Both the position numbers and the translations under genes were made by a program. Source: Streptomyces sp. AP-93 (GTDB taxonomy: Bacteria > Actinomycetota > Actinomycetes > Streptomycetales > Streptomycetaceae). From it: DNA of 64,000 bases. Below the pieces are notes generated by a model, which saw only the letters and a list, made by a program, of their open reading frames with translations, ran no database searches and had not been told where the DNA came from. Positions 62,097-64,000 of the stretch are shown in pieces. How positions within the stretch are numbered: position 1 is the stretch's first letter; each line of letters starts with the position of its first letter. The DNA lies in NCBI RefSeq assembly GCF_022808175.1, contig NZ_JALGBX010000015.1, positions 62,001-126,000 on the forward strand, written 5' to 3'.

Positions 62097-62435
62097 CTAA
62101 AGCGCGTCAGCGCCACGTTCGCCGGTGCGGACCCGGATGACCGAGTCCACGGGGATGCTCCACACCTTGCCGTCGCCGATCTTGCCGGTCTGGGCGGCGT
62201 CGACGACGATCCGCATCACGTCTTCCGCGTCGCCGTCCTCGACGAGCACCTCTATGCGGATCTTCGGTACGAGGTCCACCGTGTACTCGGCGCCCCGGTA
62301 GACCTCGGTGTGTCCGCGCTGGCGGCCGTAGCCGCTGGCCTCGGAGACGGTGAGTCCCTGGACTCCGAAGCGGTGCAGGGCTTCCTTGATCTCGTCCAGC
62401 CGGTGCGGCTTCACGATCGCGGTGATGAGCTTCAT
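62097..62435 (-). CDS. glnK: PII signal-transduction protein GlnK
   Basis: The 112-residue PII protein has MKLITAIVKPHRLDEIKEAL, a T-loop with Tyr51 in YRGAEYTVD, the B-loop TGKIGDGKV and the C-loop RTGE. It senses 2-oxoglutarate/ATP and controls AmtB. The ATG overlaps the amtB stop by four bases, so the two are coupled. Confidence 0.96.
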   Translation of the reverse strand: MKLITAIVKPHRLDEIKEALHRFGVQGLTVSEASGYGRQRGHTEVYRGAEYTVDLVPKIRIEVLVEDGDAEDVMRIVVDAAQTGKIGDGKVWSIPVDSVIRVRTGERGADAL

Positions 62436-63778
62436 GCGTCAACCTTCTTGCTCGCGGCGGCAACGGGGGCGGGGGCGGCGGTGCTCCGGGAGGAGGAGCC
62501 GCCGCCGGCTCCGCTGAAGTCGTAGGCGGTCTCGGCGTGCTCGACCTGGTCGATGCCGGAGACCTCGTCGTCCTCGGTGACCCGCATCCCGATCGTCTTG
62601 TCGAGCAGGAAGGCGAGTACCGCGGATGCCACGAGAGAGTAGGCGAGGACGGCGAAGACTCCGATCGCCTGCTTGCCGAGCTGCTCCAGGCCGCCGCCGT
62701 AGAAGAGGCCCGCCACGTCGGACTGGACCCCGCCGGTGGCGAAGAGGCCGACGAGGAGGGAGCCGAGGACACCGCCGACGAGGTGGACTCCGATGACGTC
62801 GAGGGAGTCGTCGTAGCCGAACTTGTACTTCAGGCCGACGGCCATGGCGCACACGACACCGGCGATGACGCCGATGGCGATCGCGCCGAGCGGGGAGACG
62901 GCGCCGCCGGAGGGGGTGATGGCGACGAGGCCCGCGACCGCGCCGGAGGCGGCGCCCAGGGTGGTGAAGGAGCCGTGGCGCAGCTTCTCGTACCCGAGCC
63001 AGGCGAGCATGGCGGCGGCGGTGGCGACCTGCGTGTTGACGAACATGACCGCGCCGACGCCGTCGTCGTTGCCGAGCCAGGAGCCCGCGTTGAAGCCGAA
63101 CCAGCCGAACCACAGCAGGCCGGCGCCGAGCATCACGAGCGGGAGGCTGTGCGGGCGCATCGGGTCCTTCTTGAACCCGACGCGCTTGCCGATGACCAGG
63201 ATCACGCCGAGGGCCGCGGCGCCCGCGTTGATGTGGACGGCGGTACCGCCGGCGAAGTCGATGACCCCGAGCTCGAAGAGCCAGCCGCCGGCGCCCCACA
63301 CCCAGTGGGCGACGGGGAAGTAGACGATGGTGACCCAGAGGGTGATGAAGAGGGCCCACGCGCTGAACTTGACGCGGTCGGCCAGCGCACCGCTTATCAG
63401 CGCCGGGGTGATGATCGCGAACATCAGCTGGAAGACGGCGAAGACGTAGACCGGGATGGTGTAACCGTCCCACAGCTCGGTGATGCCGATGCCGCTGAGT
63501 CCCACGTAGTCGGAGGTCCAGCCGATGAGCGAGCCGGAGTCGGCGCCGAAGGCGAGGCTGAATCCGTAGAGGACCCAGAGGATCGTGACGATCCCGAGGC
63601 TGATGAAGCTCATCATCAGCATGTTGAGGCTGCTCTTGACGCGGACCATGCCTCCGTAGAAGAAGGCGAGTCCCGGGGTCATCAGCATGACCAGGGCGGA
63701 GCAGATGAGCATGAACCCGGTGTTCGCGGAAGACAGCGTGGGGGCGTCTGCCGCGAGGGTCGTGATGGCTGATGCCAT
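62432..63778 (-). CDS. amtB: Ammonium transporter AmtB
   Basis: The 448-residue transporter has eleven helices and the family motifs DFAGGTAVHINAGAAAL and PHSLPLVMLGAGLLWFGWFGFNAGS. The pore histidines (TAVH and VIGVHLVGG) are present. A hydrophilic C-terminal tail with Ser/Ala/Pro runs from about residue 415. It is the first gene of the nitrogen operon; a GlnR-like site lies 160-200 bases upstream. Confidence 0.96.
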   Translation of the reverse strand: MASAITTLAADAPTLSSANTGFMLICSALVMLMTPGLAFFYGGMVRVKSSLNMLMMSFISLGIVTILWVLYGFSLAFGADSGSLIGWTSDYVGLSGIGITELWDGYTIPVYVFAVFQLMFAIITPALISGALADRVKFSAWALFITLWVTIVYFPVAHWVWGAGGWLFELGVIDFAGGTAVHINAGAAALGVILVIGKRVGFKKDPMRPHSLPLVMLGAGLLWFGWFGFNAGSWLGNDDGVGAVMFVNTQVATAAAMLAWLGYEKLRHGSFTTLGAASGAVAGLVAITPSGGAVSPLGAIAIGVIAGVVCAMAVGLKYKFGYDDSLDVIGVHLVGGVLGSLLVGLFATGGVQSDVAGLFYGGGLEQLGKQAIGVFAVLAYSLVASAVLAFLLDKTIGMRVTEDDEVSGIDQVEHAETAYDFSGAGGGSSSRSTAAPAPVAAASKKVDA

Positions 63779-63938
63779 CGGCGTCTCCTCGTCGTCGGTA
63801 CGTTCGCGTGCGGGCGATCGTGAAAACCTGAGCGGCGCTGGTTCGTGAATCAGGCCTGAGGGGTGTTCCGGCCCGGGGGGCTGGCCGGTTATTGGCCCTG
63901 AGATTCGCGCAGGCCGGTTTCCGGCGGCGCCGCCAGGT

Positions 63939-63974
63939 GTTTCGCCCCGATGACGAAGGCGTCCGGGCTGTTAC
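63939..63974 (-). promoter_or_regulatory. Candidate GlnR site upstream of amtB
   Basis: On the minus strand the half-site pair GTCAT-6-GAAAC (63954-63939) resembles the GlnR consensus GTnAC-n6-GAAAC, and a further GTAAC lies upstream (63974-63970) with GACGC six bases on. The gap between the two pairs is four rather than six bases, so the match is partial. GlnR activates amtB-glnK-glnD in Streptomyces (established). Confidence 0.45.
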
Positions 63975-63980
63975 AGCCCG
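63964..63980. promoter_or_regulatory. CGGGCTGT-T-ACAGCCCG palindrome
   Basis: A 17-base inverted repeat with a single central T sits upstream of amtB and overlaps the GTAAC part of the candidate GlnR site. It may be an operator for another regulator; the loop is too short for an RNA hairpin of this exact form. Confidence 0.35.
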
Positions 63981-64000
63981 ATGAACACGGCAACCATCAA

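Noticed and set aside
59173..62100. 975-codon open frame on the plus strand
   Set aside because: It is antisense to ffh and glnD, which have clear catalytic motifs; composition is that of a shadow frame.

Overview
The window is high-GC actinobacterial DNA. Third codon positions are strongly G/C, GTG starts are common and most genes sit in tightly overlapping operons. The gene set points to Streptomyces: the sporulation sigma factor WhiG, four consecutive type I signal peptidases (the sipWXYZ arrangement), a DasR-type chitinase operator, and a gene order that follows the S. coelicolor chromosome from the gabT/chitinase/polyamine block through rpsB-tsf-pyrH-frr, dprA-comM, sip, rplS-trmD-rimM-rpsP and ffh to glnD-glnK-amtB.

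Left part (1-25,300). After the 3' end of gabT and a PAP2 phosphatase lies a broken chitinase locus. A 3' chitinase remnant and an intact chitinase-type promoter with a DasR box are separated by a lone large serine integrase gene. Next come two polyamine or putrescine modules. One minus-strand run holds an aldehyde dehydrogenase, PotD, PotA, PotB, PotC and an FAD amine oxidoreductase. The second holds an aldehyde dehydrogenase and an orphan PotD, with a divergent Lrp regulator and a class III aminotransferase. Between the modules are a NADAR gene, two tandem Y-like RNAs carrying circularly permuted tRNA mimics, the Ro60/TROVE protein they should bind, an aminodeoxyfutalosine or adenosine deaminase and a phosphodiesterase. 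A decay zone (16,570-19,773) follows, with a truncated histidine kinase, a twice-frameshifted TnpB and a truncated serine hydrolase.

Middle part (25,300-45,600). This holds an ABC exporter-like pair, a LOG-family protein, a DMT-type membrane protein and a thiamine ABC operon (thiBPQ) behind a clear TPP riboswitch. It continues with rlmN, cdsA-frr-pyrH, tsf-rpsB, an M23 peptidase, a TetR regulator, whiG, and the four-nucleotide-overlapping yraN-comM-dprA operon.

Right part (45,200-64,000). DUF2469 and Nudix genes are followed by sipZYXW, then rplS, trmD, rimM, a KH protein and rpsP. After these come a SprT-like protein, an archaeal/eukaryal-type prolyl-tRNA synthetase, a methyltransferase, ftsH, ffh and the nitrogen-control operon amtB-glnK-glnD with a possible GlnR site.

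The most interesting parts are the tandem Y RNA/Ro60 locus next to a NADAR gene, the integrase scar that left the chitinase promoter behind, twin identical palindromes in front of an unknown membrane protein, and long hairpin repeats at gene ends. I see no CRISPR array, rRNA gene or canonical tRNA gene.
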